Source of the DNA: Roseovarius arcticus
Lineage (GTDB): Bacteria; Pseudomonadota; Alphaproteobacteria; Rhodobacterales; Rhodobacteraceae
Direction of reading: 5' to 3'
NCBI RefSeq assembly: GCF_006125015.1
Contig: NZ_SZZN01000001.1
Coordinates: forward strand, 1,178,001 to 1,242,000
DNA: 64,000 nt
The position numbers and the translations under genes were made by a program. The notes below the pieces were generated by a model. That model was not told the DNA's origin. It was given only the letters and a program-made list of their open reading frames with translations, and did not search any database. Positions within the stretch are counted from its first letter, which is position 1. Every line of letters begins with the position of its first letter. Of the stretch, positions 53,312-62,102 are shown piece after piece.

Positions 53312-53788
53312 TCATGCGCCTCTCATGTCGGCGGCTGCGATCTGAACAGCCTTGATGATCTTGTCATATCCGGTGCAACGGCACAGGTTTCCGGCCAGCC
53401 AATACCGGATCTCGGTATCGGTAGGGTCCGGGTTACGCTCTAGCAGGTTTTTCGCCGCCACCAGGATGCCCGGTGTGCAGATGCCGCATTGCAGGGCGGC
53501 GTGATCGATAAACGCCTGCTGCAGCGGGTGCAGCGCCTCGCCAATGGCCATGCCCTCGACCGTCTTGATCTGGGCATCCTGCGCCTCTGCCCCCAGCACG
53601 AGGCAGGAGCAGACCAGCCGTCCATCCATTTCGACAGTACAGGCACCGCAATCGCCGGTGCCGCAGCCTTCCTTGGCGCCGCTAAGCCCAAGGCGGTTGC
53701 GCAGCGCGTCCAGCAGCGTTTCTTCGGGCGCGCAGACGAATTCGGCTTCATCACCATTAAGAGTGGTTGATACGTGGATGTTTTTCAT
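53312..53788 (-). CDS. Molybdenum hydroxylase [2Fe-2S] subunit (CoxS/XdhA-like)
   Basis: This 158-residue protein carries the two cluster sites: the ferredoxin-type C-x4-C-x2-C...C in [19 protein letters not shown], and the four-helix site in [10 protein letters not shown] with NLCRCTGYD. It passes electrons from the molybdenum centre to FAD. It overlaps the FAD-subunit gene by 4 bases and is 1 base from the large subunit. Length is normal for the family. Confidence 0.95.
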   Translation of the reverse strand: MKNIHVSTTLNGDEAEFVCAPEETLLDALRNRLGLSGAKEGCGTGDCGACTVEMDGRLVCSCLVLGAEAQDAQIKTVEGMAIGEALHPLQQAFIDHAALQCGICTPGILVAAKNLLERNPDPTDTEIRYWLAGNLCRCTGYDKIIKAVQIAAADMRGA

Positions 53789-54663
53789 GCCTTTTCTCCG
53801 GTCGCATTCTCTTGGGCGCGGTCCATCGCGATGCGCGCCGCGCGTTTGGCCAAAACGCCCACGACTGTGGTGCGAAATTCAACTGTGCCGCGTTTGTCGT
53901 CTATGGGGCTGGCTGCTGCCTCGCAGGCGCGTATCAGCGCGGCAATTGCCGGATCCTCCAGCTTGGAGCCTATGATGGCATCCGCCGCATCCAGAACCAG
54001 CACGACCCTTGGCCCAACCGCGCCGAGGGCGACGCGGGCGGATTTGATCGTCCCGTCACCTGCAAGTTCAATGTTCACTCCGGCAGAGGCGACGGCGATG
54101 TCCATTTCCGTGCGCGGGATAAATCGCAAATAGGCATCGGAGGCCGCCTTGGGCCGCGCAGGCAGAAAGATCGAGCTGACAAATTCGCCCTTGCCGAGGA
54201 CCGTCTTGCCGGGGCCGGTCACGAATTCTTCGACAGGGCAATCGCGTGCGCCCTTCGGCCCCTCGATCCGCGCCACTGCGGCAGCGGCGATCATTGCGGG
54301 AACAGAGTCGGCGGCGGGGCCACCATTGCAAAGGTTACCCGCCATGGTGCAGCGCCCTTGGATCTGGGTCGAGCCGATCAACTCGCACGCCTCGACCACA
54401 CCGGGCCACATCGCGCGGGCGCCCTCATGCTCGCCCAGGAGCTGGCCGGATACCGCCGCGCCGATGCGCAGGCCGCCGTCTTCGGAAGTGATGTCGGCAA
54501 TGCCCTCCAGATGCTTGATATCAACAATCATTTCCGGCTCAATCATGCCGGAGCGCATCTGCACAAGCAGGTCGGTGCCGCCGCCCAGGATACGGGCGGC
54601 GCCCTCGTTCCGGGCGAGGATGTCTGATGCCTCGGCTGCTGTGCTGGGTTTCATGTATTGCAT
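53785..54663 (-). CDS. Molybdenum hydroxylase FAD subunit (CoxM-like)
   Basis: This 292-residue protein has AARILGGGTDLLVQMRSG (FAD pyrophosphate loop), IRIGAAVS-like LRIGAAVSGQL and QGRCTMAGNLCNGGPAADSVPAMIAA, the second FAD site. It hands electrons from the iron-sulfur subunit to NAD+ or a quinone. The ATG at 54663 has GGAG 7-8 bases upstream; the longer frame from 54738 lacks homology. First gene of the operon, divergent from tupB. Confidence 0.93.
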   Translation of the reverse strand: MQYMKPSTAAEASDILARNEGAARILGGGTDLLVQMRSGMIEPEMIVDIKHLEGIADITSEDGGLRIGAAVSGQLLGEHEGARAMWPGVVEACELIGSTQIQGRCTMAGNLCNGGPAADSVPAMIAAAAVARIEGPKGARDCPVEEFVTGPGKTVLGKGEFVSSIFLPARPKAASDAYLRFIPRTEMDIAVASAGVNIELAGDGTIKSARVALGAVGPRVVLVLDAADAIIGSKLEDPAIAALIRACEAAASPIDDKRGTVEFRTTVVGVLAKRAARIAMDRAQENATGEKA

Positions 54664-54929
54664 AGGACGCTCCATGGCTTGCGGGCAGTTGGGTGGCGCG
54701 GCGCAGATGCGGCGGCCAGAAACGGCGTTGGCTGGCAAATCTACATTGAGTAAACCTTAATCAGCGCGCGCCCGCAATGCGCTGTGGCGTGAAATCGCGA
54801 TCAAATTGACGCGCGCAGCCTGCGCATTTCAAGGGTTGCAGGCCGCGCCCGGCAGGGGCAGGTTGCCGCGCAGAAGCTGGTTGCCAAGGCACTTGGCAAT
54901 GTCGCGGTATATCTGGGGCGGAGGCACGC

Positions 54930-55634
54930 ATGAACGATCTGTGGGACGGCCTCGCTCAGGCGTTTTGGCTGATTGTGTCATTTGACGCGGGTCTCTACGA
55001 AATTGCATGGCGAAGCCTTCAGGTGACGGGCGCGGCGCTGCTCATTGCCTGCATTATCGCCCTGCCGCTCGCCGCGTTGCTTGCTGTGCAGCGCTTTCGC
55101 CTGCGGCGCGGGACGATCGCGGTGCTAAACGCTCTGATGGGACTTCCACCTGTTGTCGTTGGCCTCGTTGTCTACGTGCTTTTGTCGCGGTCCGGTCCGT
55201 TCGGTGTGCTGGGCCTTTTGTTCACGCCCACTGCGATGATCATCGCGCAGGTCGTCATCATCGTGCCGTTGATCGCGTCCATCGCGCACCAATCCCTGCG
55301 CGATCTATGGGCCGAATACCACGATCTGCTGATTTCGATGAACGCCACGCGCGCGCAGCGTATCGCGACCCTTCTGATGGATGGGCGGCGCGCGTTGCTC
55401 ACCGCCGCTCTGGCCGGATTTGGCCGCGGCGTGGGCGAGGTGGGCGCGATTATGATCGTCGGCGGCAATATCGACCACGCGACGCGTGTGATGACAACTG
55501 CCATTGCGCTGGAGACGGGCAAGGGCAATTTCGCGCTCGCGCTTGGCCTTGGCTTTATCCTGATAGCGTTGTCGGTGACGATCAATCTGGCGATCCACGC
55601 GCTTAGCCGTACCGAAACGGGGGGCCGGTGGTGA
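54930..55634 (+). CDS. tupB: Tungstate ABC transporter permease TupB
   Basis: This 234-residue membrane protein has six helices. The TupB pattern is clear: LMGLPPVVVGLVVYVLLSRSGP, GLLFTPTAMIIAQ, and a permease loop with GFGRGVGEVGAIMIVGGN. It forms the membrane channel for tungstate with the ATPase and binding protein encoded next. GGAGG lies 6-7 bases before the ATG. It overlaps tupC by a few bases. It diverges from the molybdenum-hydroxylase operon 266 bases away. Confidence 0.93.
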   Translation: MNDLWDGLAQAFWLIVSFDAGLYEIAWRSLQVTGAALLIACIIALPLAALLAVQRFRLRRGTIAVLNALMGLPPVVVGLVVYVLLSRSGPFGVLGLLFTPTAMIIAQVVIIVPLIASIAHQSLRDLWAEYHDLLISMNATRAQRIATLLMDGRRALLTAALAGFGRGVGEVGAIMIVGGNIDHATRVMTTAIALETGKGNFALALGLGFILIALSVTINLAIHALSRTETGGRW

Positions 55635-56344
55635 GCGCGCTGTTACCCCTGACGCTGGCTGGCGCGGCCGTGCATAGGCGCGGCAAGCGCCTGATCGGGC
55701 CGATCAATCTGGTGTTGGACGGGCAGGGGATCACCGCCGTGATTGGCCCCAACGGTGCGGGCAAATCGACCCTGCTCAAGGCCCTGCATGGGCTGGAGCG
55801 GCTGAGCGCTGGCAGCATTTCATGGGCCTGCCCGCGCGACGACGCGCTGCACCGCCAAGCATTTGTGTTTCAGTCGCCTGTGATGCTGCGCCGCTCGGTG
55901 CTGGACAATCTGGCCTATCCGCTGCGCCTGAATGGCACACCCCGCAGCACCGCGCGCGATGCGGCCGCAGGGTGGTGCACGCGCATCGGCCTTGCCGGGA
56001 TGGAGGGGCGCGCCGCAGCCGTCCTATCTGGCGGCGAAAAGCAAAAGCTGGCCCTGGCGCGCGCGATGATCACCGCGCCTGATCTGCTTTTTCTGGATGA
56101 GCCGTCGGCCTCATTGGATGGCCGGGCCACGCGCGAGATCGAGGCGCTTTTGAGGCTTGCAACCGATGGGGGAACCCGTATCGTCATGGCGACGCACGAC
56201 ATGGGGCAGGCCCGTCGCCTGGCCCGTAATGTGGTGTTCCTGCGCGGCGGAATGATCCACGAACAGGGCGCTGCGCCCGAGTTTTTCGATGCCCCCACCA
56301 CGGACGCCGCCAAGGCGTTTCTGGCAGGCGACATCGTCGACTAA
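55628..56344 (+). CDS. tupC: Tungstate ABC transporter ATP-binding protein TupC
   Basis: This ATPase of about 238 residues has Walker A GPNGAGKST, signature LSGGEKQKLALARAM and Walker B LLFLDEPSASLDG, plus TupC/WtpC-like MATHDMGQARRLARNV. It starts at one of two consecutive GTG codons (55628 or 55631), overlapping the tupB stop, which suggests translational coupling. It lies in one operon with tupB and tupA. Confidence 0.93.
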   Translation: MVSALLPLTLAGAAVHRRGKRLIGPINLVLDGQGITAVIGPNGAGKSTLLKALHGLERLSAGSISWACPRDDALHRQAFVFQSPVMLRRSVLDNLAYPLRLNGTPRSTARDAAAGWCTRIGLAGMEGRAAAVLSGGEKQKLALARAMITAPDLLFLDEPSASLDGRATREIEALLRLATDGGTRIVMATHDMGQARRLARNVVFLRGGMIHEQGAAPEFFDAPTTDAAKAFLAGDIVD

Positions 56345-56376
56345 AACCCGAAAACGCAATTCAAAGGACGATCCAA

Positions 56377-57201
56377 ATGCGTAACCTCACCCTAGCCATA
56401 GCCCTTGGCCTGTCTGCCGCCGCCGCACAGGCCGAAGAAATGAAAATGGCTGTCACGACCAGCTTTCACAATTCCGGCCTTGCCGAAGTGCTGCTGCCCG
56501 AGATCAAGCAAGACACCGGCATCGACGTACAACTTTTGGTCGTCGGGACAGGTCAGGCGATCAAGCTGGGCGAGACAGGCGATGTCGACGCGATCCTCGT
56601 CCACGCAAAGGCCGCCGAGGAGGCGTTTGTCGCTGCAGGTCACGGCACGCACCGCCGCGAGATCATGTATAATGATTTCGTCATTATCGGCCCTGACGCT
56701 GATCCAGCAGGCGTGCGCGAAGCTGATTCTGCGGCCGCCGCATTGACGGCGATTGAGCAGGCGGGCGCGCCTTTCGTCAGCCGCGGCGATGATAGCGGCA
56801 CTCACAAAAAGGAACTGAGCCTCTGGAACGCCGCGGGGATTGACCCGGGTGCAGGCGCCGAATGGTACAAAGCTGCAGGCGCAGGTATGGGCGCCGCGCT
56901 GAACACGGCATCTGGCATGGGCGCCTACATCATGTCGGACCGTGCAAGCTGGCTGAATTTCGGCAACAAGGGCGATCTGGCGCTGCTCTTTGCGGGCGAT
57001 CCGATACTGTTCAACCAGTATGCTTATCTCCCGGTTAACCCCGACAAAGGCGACTATATCAAGAGTGATCTGGCGGCTGAGCTGGAAGGCTGGCTAACCA
57101 GCGCACGCGCCAAGGCGCTCATCGACGGTTACCGGGTCGCGGGCGAGCAGCTTTTTACGTTCAATGCGCAGATGACCGATGCGTCAAAGGCGGCGGAATA
57201 A
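56377..57201 (+). CDS. tupA: Tungstate-binding protein TupA
   Basis: This 274-residue periplasmic protein has a signal peptide (cleavage near AQAEE). Its oxyanion site has VTTSFHNSGL, VGTGQAIKLGETGDVDAILVH (in two parts), YNDFVIIGPDADPA and FVSRGDDSGTHKKE, hallmark segments of TupA that bind tungstate with high selectivity over molybdate. It starts 33 bases after tupC. Tungsten uptake next to a molybdenum-hydroxylase operon hints at a tungsten- or molybdenum-dependent enzyme system. A hairpin follows. Confidence 0.95.
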   Translation: MRNLTLAIALGLSAAAAQAEEMKMAVTTSFHNSGLAEVLLPEIKQDTGIDVQLLVVGTGQAIKLGETGDVDAILVHAKAAEEAFVAAGHGTHRREIMYNDFVIIGPDADPAGVREADSAAAALTAIEQAGAPFVSRGDDSGTHKKELSLWNAAGIDPGAGAEWYKAAGAGMGAALNTASGMGAYIMSDRASWLNFGNKGDLALLFAGDPILFNQYAYLPVNPDKGDYIKSDLAAELEGWLTSARAKALIDGYRVAGEQLFTFNAQMTDASKAAE

Positions 57202-57214
57202 GCTGCATCAATCC

Positions 57215-57244
57215 CTGCGGAGGCTTCGTCAATAGCCTTCGCAG
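57215..57244. terminator. Stem-loop between convergent genes
   Basis: An 11-bp stem (ctgcggaggct at 57215-57225 with agccttcgcag at 57234-57244, one G-T pair) and an 8-base loop lie between tupA and the dehydrogenase gene. There is no clear T-run. Confidence 0.6.
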
Positions 57245-57276
57245 AACCCTTGCAGGCACTTAATCTGCGCCTGCTG

Positions 57277-58203
57277 TCAGCGATATGGGCGCAGCACCTG
57301 CTGCATCGCTGTAATCATTGCATCGCGCCGTACCAGCATATCTGCATGACCCTCATCGCCCGCCGCGTCGGCGGCGCCGGCAACGATCAGCGCAATCGTC
57401 TTATCATCTAGGTAGGGCTCGCCCATATCCTTCCACCAGCCATTAAACGTATCGCGAAAATGGTCGCAAAACGCTTGCAGCCCGCCCGGCCCCGCGCCCA
57501 TGCTAAAGCACGCGGTTGGCCCCATCGCGGCCCACCTGAGGCCCGGCCCGGCCCACATCGCCTTGTCTATATCGCCGACACTGGCGACGCCTTCGACCGC
57601 CAGATGGATCGCCTCGCGCCAGACGGCGGCTTGCAGGCGGTTGGCCACGTGCCCCGGCACTTCCTTGTGGATGCGCACCGTCACCTTGCCGATGCTGTCG
57701 TAGAACGCGGCGGCGGCGTCCGCGATGCCGGGTCCGGTGCGGTCATTGCCCATGACCTCTACCAGCGGCACCAGATGCGGCGGGTTGAACGGATGGCCCA
57801 GAACCAGCGGGGCCGGATCGCGCCAGCCTTCCTGCATCTGGCCCAGCGTCAGGCCTGAGGCCGAACTGGCGACGATGGTGCCGGGGGTCAGCGCCGGTTC
57901 GATCTCGGCAAAGAGGGCGTGCTTGATCGCCACACGCTCTGGAACGCTCTCTTGGATAAACGCGGCGCTGCGCGCGGCGTCTGCGGCAGTGCTGTGAAAT
58001 GTGATGGCATCGGGCGTGCCGTTTTCGGTCAGGCCCATCTGCGTCAAAGTGGGCCACGCCGTTTCGACATAGTCGCGCACGGTTTTCTCTGCCTCGGGCG
58101 ACGGATCATAGACCGCGACCGAACGGCCTGAGGCTAAAAACAGCGCCGCCCAACTGGCGCCGATGACACCTGCGCCAATGCAGGCGGTGCGTTCGTATTT
58201 CAT
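57277..58203 (-). CDS. 3-hydroxyacyl-CoA/carnitine/gulonate-type dehydrogenase
   Basis: This 308-residue NAD-binding protein has IGAGVIGASWAALFLASG at the N-terminus. GHPFNPPHLVPLVEV is the segment shared by L-carnitine dehydrogenase, L-gulonate 3-dehydrogenase and 3-hydroxyacyl-CoA dehydrogenases. The short length and isolated domain fit carnitine or gulonate-type enzymes better than bulk fatty-acid enzymes. No CoA-specific partner is nearby. It overlaps the upstream SDR gene by 1 base (TGATG), so it belongs to the Rieske cluster. Confidence 0.8.
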   Translation of the reverse strand: MKYERTACIGAGVIGASWAALFLASGRSVAVYDPSPEAEKTVRDYVETAWPTLTQMGLTENGTPDAITFHSTAADAARSAAFIQESVPERVAIKHALFAEIEPALTPGTIVASSASGLTLGQMQEGWRDPAPLVLGHPFNPPHLVPLVEVMGNDRTGPGIADAAAAFYDSIGKVTVRIHKEVPGHVANRLQAAVWREAIHLAVEGVASVGDIDKAMWAGPGLRWAAMGPTACFSMGAGPGGLQAFCDHFRDTFNGWWKDMGEPYLDDKTIALIVAGAADAAGDEGHADMLVRRDAMITAMQQVLRPYR

Positions 58204-58943
58204 CAAAACAATCCCGGATTGAGGGGGGAGGCAGCCGTCATGCCGCCGTCCACGGTAAAGGACGCACCGCTAACGTATGCCGCCTGATCGGAGGCGAGCC
58301 ATGATACCATATTTGCAATATCGCCGGGTGCGCCCATGCGGCCGACGGGGTGGCGGGCGAGGGCGTCGGCCTTGGCCGCCTGCGGATTATTCGCCAGTGC
58401 GAAGGCATCATCGGCCATTTCCGTCAATATCCAACCGGGCGCGATCGCATTGCAGCGCACATTCGGCCCGTGATCGACGGCGATGGAGCGGGTCAGACCA
58501 TGCACGAAAGCCTTGGACGCATTATAGAGCGCCATTGACGGATCGGCAGCACTGGCCGAAATCGAGCCGATATTGACGATCACGCCGCCTGTTTTCTCCA
58601 TCGCCGGCAGAACGGCGCGACACATGTTGAAAACGCCCCGGCAATTGGCGCCGATGACCAGATCCCAATCGGCGTCCGTGCTATCAGTTACTGTCTTTTC
58701 GACCTGCACGCCGGCGTTATTGACCAGCAGCGCCACCTCGCCCAGTTTCGCGGCCGCCGCGTTAATTTCAATCGCACCCGCCGGATCAGCAACGCTGGCC
58801 TGAACCCAATGCGCGCCCGCCGGAAAATCCGCACCATTCGCACTTCGCCCGCAGCCGACGACGGTATAACCATCAGCCATCAGGCGCTGCGTGATCGCGT
58901 GCCCGATGCCGCCCCCGGCGCCAGTAACGATAGCGACGCTCAT
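58203..58943 (-). CDS. Short-chain dehydrogenase/reductase 1
   Basis: This 246-residue SDR has TGAGGGIGHAI (cofactor loop), NNAGV, the catalytic Ser in SISASAADPS and YNASK. SFTVDGGMTA marks the C-terminal region. It oxidises or reduces an alcohol with NAD(P). The ATG at 58943 overlaps the second SDR gene; the longer frame was dropped. Second-to-last gene of the Rieske cluster. Confidence 0.9.
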   Translation of the reverse strand: MSVAIVTGAGGGIGHAITQRLMADGYTVVGCGRSANGADFPAGAHWVQASVADPAGAIEINAAAAKLGEVALLVNNAGVQVEKTVTDSTDADWDLVIGANCRGVFNMCRAVLPAMEKTGGVIVNIGSISASAADPSMALYNASKAFVHGLTRSIAVDHGPNVRCNAIAPGWILTEMADDAFALANNPQAAKADALARHPVGRMGAPGDIANMVSWLASDQAAYVSGASFTVDGGMTAASPLNPGLF

Positions 58944-59731
58944 AGCTTCATCTGCTGCACTTGGGCGCTCAGGCCGCCGTCCAGCACCCATAGCTGGCCG
59001 GACGCATACCGCGCCTCATCGCTGGCCAGCCAGTTAACCAGATTGGCGATGTCGTCAGGGGTGCCGTAGGCGCGCATTGGATGCACATCCCGCACGGCTT
59101 GCTGCAACTCGCCAATATCCTTGCCGCCGCCGCCCGACCCGTCGCCGGTAAAGAAGCTCTGCAGCATTGGCGTGTCGATATAGCCGGGGCAGATCGCGTT
59201 GACGCGGATGCCCTCAGGTCCGTGGTCGCAGGCCATCGCGCGGGTCAGCGCATGTACCGCGCCCTTGGTCGCGCAGTAGGCGGCAAGGCCCGGATCAGCG
59301 ATAAAGCCGTCATAGCTGCCGAAATTTATCAGCGAGGCGGTGGTGCCGTTTTGCGCGGCCTCTCGCATCAGGGGCAGGGCGTATTTGCTGGTCAGAAACG
59401 TGCCGGTGACGTTAACGGCAAAGCTGCGGTTCCATTCTTCAAGGGTGGTATCCTCGATGGTTTTCTCAATCTCGATACCCGCAGCGTTAACCAAGATATC
59501 CAGCTTGTCCGCCTCAGTACTGACGCGGTGCATTGCGCTGCGCACCTCGTCCTCATTGCTGACGTCCAGCTTGATAAATTCCGCGTCGCCGCCAGGCGCA
59601 TCCAGCGATCCGCCTTCACTCAGATCGGCTGCGTAAACGCGCGCGCCCTCAGCTAGAAACCGTGCGCAGATGGCGCGCCCGATGCCGCCGCGCCCGCCAG
59701 TGACGAGGGCCGTCTTGCCTTGCAGCTTCAT
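58940..59731 (-). CDS. Short-chain dehydrogenase/reductase 2
   Basis: This 263-residue SDR has TGGRGGIGRAICARFL, VNAAGI, SLINFGSYDG and YCATK (active-site Tyr and Lys). SGQLWVLDGGL closes the fold. It differs from its neighbour enough to act on another intermediate. It overlaps both flanking genes by 4 bases, so oxygenase, two SDRs and the dehydrogenase form one tight transcript. Confidence 0.9.
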   Translation of the reverse strand: MKLQGKTALVTGGRGGIGRAICARFLAEGARVYAADLSEGGSLDAPGGDAEFIKLDVSNEDEVRSAMHRVSTEADKLDILVNAAGIEIEKTIEDTTLEEWNRSFAVNVTGTFLTSKYALPLMREAAQNGTTASLINFGSYDGFIADPGLAAYCATKGAVHALTRAMACDHGPEGIRVNAICPGYIDTPMLQSFFTGDGSGGGGKDIGELQQAVRDVHPMRAYGTPDDIANLVNWLASDEARYASGQLWVLDGGLSAQVQQMKL

Positions 59732-60876
59732 GCGGCAACCTCGGCCGCGCGGGCGTAGGCGTCCAGTACCAGCCCGTGGAAATGATGCACCGCATGCTCG
59801 GATTTTCCCGATCCGGCGGGGTCATTGACGATCCGCCCTTGGGTAAAGGCTGGCGTACTCATCCCGCGCTGAACGCTCTCAACCAGTCCGATATCCTCGG
59901 GCTGCAGCACCTCGTCGATGTACCGCATCGCATCAATCTCCATCGCGTCAGGCTCGGGCGTTTCCAGATAAAAATCATACGTCTCAAGCGTGCGGTTCGG
60001 CCCCAGTGGGATCACATTCAGCACGATAATGCTGGACCGCCCCGGATACCGCATCAGGCAGGTCGTCGGCCATAGCCACCAGACAGCATGCGTTTTAACC
60101 GTCGCGTTCGATACGTCATAGGCACTGTTGGGCGAGGTGCCGGCCTCGGCCATGTGGGATGAATAAATGCCGTAGGTGGTGACCTTGTAGGTATCCATAT
60201 CGACCAGATCGCAGAAGTCCTTGTGTGCGGTCGGGCAGTGATAGCATTCAAGGAAGTTGTCGACGACGTTCTTCCAGTTGGACTTGATGTCATAGGTCAA
60301 ACGCTTGGCAAACGTCAGCCCGTCGATATCGGGTGCCCAATGGCGGATTTCAGTCTCTAGATCGCCGGTTTGGCTGGCCAATGACGGCGCCGCGCGGTCC
60401 AGATTAACATAGACAAAGCCGCAGAACTCCTCGACCTGCACCTCGTCGAGGCAAATTTCGGATGGGGTAAAATCCTCCAGATGCTCAGTCTCGGGCGCGC
60501 GGACAAGCTGGCCGTCCAGTTTATAGACCCACGCGTGGTAGGGGCACATGATGCGGGTCGTGTTGCCCTCGCCGCTAAGCAATTCATGCGCGCGATGTTT
60601 GCAGACGTTATAGAAGGCGCGCAGCGTACCTTCGCGGTCCCGCACGATAGCGATAGGCTGGCCCGCGACCTGCAAGGCGATGTAGCTGCCCGGGGCGCGC
60701 AGCTTTTCGACATGGCAGACCCACTGCCAATGCTTGGCCATGATTGCGCGCAGATCGGCGTCAAACCACTTGGCTTCTGTGTAGGCATCAGCGTTCAGCG
60801 ATAGCGAGCGGTTGGTGTCGGCGTCATAGCCGCCGCGAATGGCGGCGAAATCGCTGGGTGAGGGGAACTGTGTCAT
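59728..60876 (-). CDS. Rieske-type ring/amine-hydroxylating oxygenase, large subunit
   Basis: This 382-residue protein has a Rieske centre with Cys92-x-His94 and Cys111-x2-His114 (VCKHRAHELL; MCPYHAW). A mononuclear iron site with ECYHCPTAH gives His213 and His218. It resembles GbcA, CntA and stachydrine-demethylase-type oxygenases that act on quaternary amines. No ferredoxin-reductase subunit is in the window, so it would borrow one. The ATG at 60876 has CGGAG 5 bases upstream. Confidence 0.88.
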   Translation of the reverse strand: MTQFPSPSDFAAIRGGYDADTNRSLSLNADAYTEAKWFDADLRAIMAKHWQWVCHVEKLRAPGSYIALQVAGQPIAIVRDREGTLRAFYNVCKHRAHELLSGEGNTTRIMCPYHAWVYKLDGQLVRAPETEHLEDFTPSEICLDEVQVEEFCGFVYVNLDRAAPSLASQTGDLETEIRHWAPDIDGLTFAKRLTYDIKSNWKNVVDNFLECYHCPTAHKDFCDLVDMDTYKVTTYGIYSSHMAEAGTSPNSAYDVSNATVKTHAVWWLWPTTCLMRYPGRSSIIVLNVIPLGPNRTLETYDFYLETPEPDAMEIDAMRYIDEVLQPEDIGLVESVQRGMSTPAFTQGRIVNDPAGSGKSEHAVHHFHGLVLDAYARAAEVAA

Positions 60877-61048
60877 GGCGGCGCTCCGGGGCATGGGATG
60901 GATCACGGTTAGCATGGCTGAGCGGCGCTGAGAATATGTGCATGGATCGCCGGGAGTTTAACGTGGATAGCCGCCGGGTGCCAATTGCAATCGCGCGCGG
61001 GCGGCTCATCTGGCGGGCTGCGCTGGCATTGCGCCTGACCGGCGCGCC

Positions 61049-62062
61049 CTAGCTGCTTTTGCGATGCATCGGCCACGCCCTAAACTCGAACGGCACGCGG
61101 CCCTCTACCCGGTCCGCGCTTGGCGGCAGGCCAAAGCGCGCGCGATAGGCCCGGCTGAAATGCACCTGACTGGCAAACCCCGATGCCACCGCCACCTGCG
61201 CCAAGGGAAGATCAGTCTGGGTGACAAGCCCGCGTGCGCGGTCCAGCCGGATGTCGCGGTAATAAAGCGCGGGTGTTTTGCGGACGTGGGCGGCAAAGAG
61301 GCGGTCTAGCTGGCGATGCGAGATGCCGACCTCGGCGCAGATCTGCGCTATAGGCAGGGGCGTTTCCAGATGTTTCTCCATCAGGGCGATGGCGCGTTTG
61401 ACGGCGCCGGGCGCGGTGTTGCCGAGCGGCTCGACCGGGGCGTCATTCTGGGCGGTTCCTGGCGGGCGCACGGCACCGTGAAACAGATACCGCGCCGCAC
61501 CATTTGCCGCCGCATCGCCGCGCGCCATGCGGATGATCTGCAGCGCAAAATCCATTGACGCCGCGCCCCCGGCACAGCTGATGCGATCACCGCCCAAGAT
61601 ATAGAGGTCCTCGCTCAGTATGCATTCCGGAAAACGCTCGGCAAAGGCATCCATATGCTCATAATGAACTGTTGCGCGCCGCCCATCCAATAGGCCCGCC
61701 TGCGCCAAAAGGAACGCGCCCGTGTCGATCCCGCCCAAGGTTGCGCCGCCCCGCGCCCATCGCCACAGCGCGCTAGAGAGTTGCGGGACAAAATGCGCCT
61801 CAGGTGTCCAACTGGACGAGACAATGACCATATCGCGCGCCGCGCCGCGCAGATCTGCCAGCGGCACGGTGTCGATGCACATCCCATTGCTGGCAAGGCA
61901 TGCGCCGCCGGCCGCCGACGCAATGTCCCAAGTGAAATGCGCCGTGCCATCTAGATAGTTGGCCGCGCGGAACGGGTCGATAAAGCCTGCCGTCGCCGCC
62001 ATATTGAAATGGGGCGTGACGATCAGGACCAGTTTTGTGGGCGGCGCGTCGGTTTTCACCAT
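61049..62062 (-). CDS. GlxA-family (DJ-1/PfpI plus AraC) transcriptional regulator 2
   Basis: This 337-residue protein has an N-terminal DJ-1-like domain (LVLIVTPHFNMAATAGFIDPF; GIDTGAFLLAQAGLLDGRRA; TVHYEHMDAF) and a C-terminal AraC HTH (PIAQICAEVGISHRQLDRLF; PLAQVAVASGFASQVHFSRAY). The IDTGAF loop and VHYEH stretch match GbdR/CdhR-type regulators of betaine and carnitine use. It precedes the Rieske operon on the same strand, 172 bases away, and probably controls it. It follows the sigma-factor gene by 40 bases. Confidence 0.9.
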   Translation of the reverse strand: MVKTDAPPTKLVLIVTPHFNMAATAGFIDPFRAANYLDGTAHFTWDIASAAGGACLASNGMCIDTVPLADLRGAARDMVIVSSSWTPEAHFVPQLSSALWRWARGGATLGGIDTGAFLLAQAGLLDGRRATVHYEHMDAFAERFPECILSEDLYILGGDRISCAGGAASMDFALQIIRMARGDAAANGAARYLFHGAVRPPGTAQNDAPVEPLGNTAPGAVKRAIALMEKHLETPLPIAQICAEVGISHRQLDRLFAAHVRKTPALYYRDIRLDRARGLVTQTDLPLAQVAVASGFASQVHFSRAYRARFGLPPSADRVEGRVPFEFRAWPMHRKSS

Positions 62063-62102
62063 GCGCCCGAATGTCGGCTCATTCCACGCTCAGGGCAAGG
62101 CG

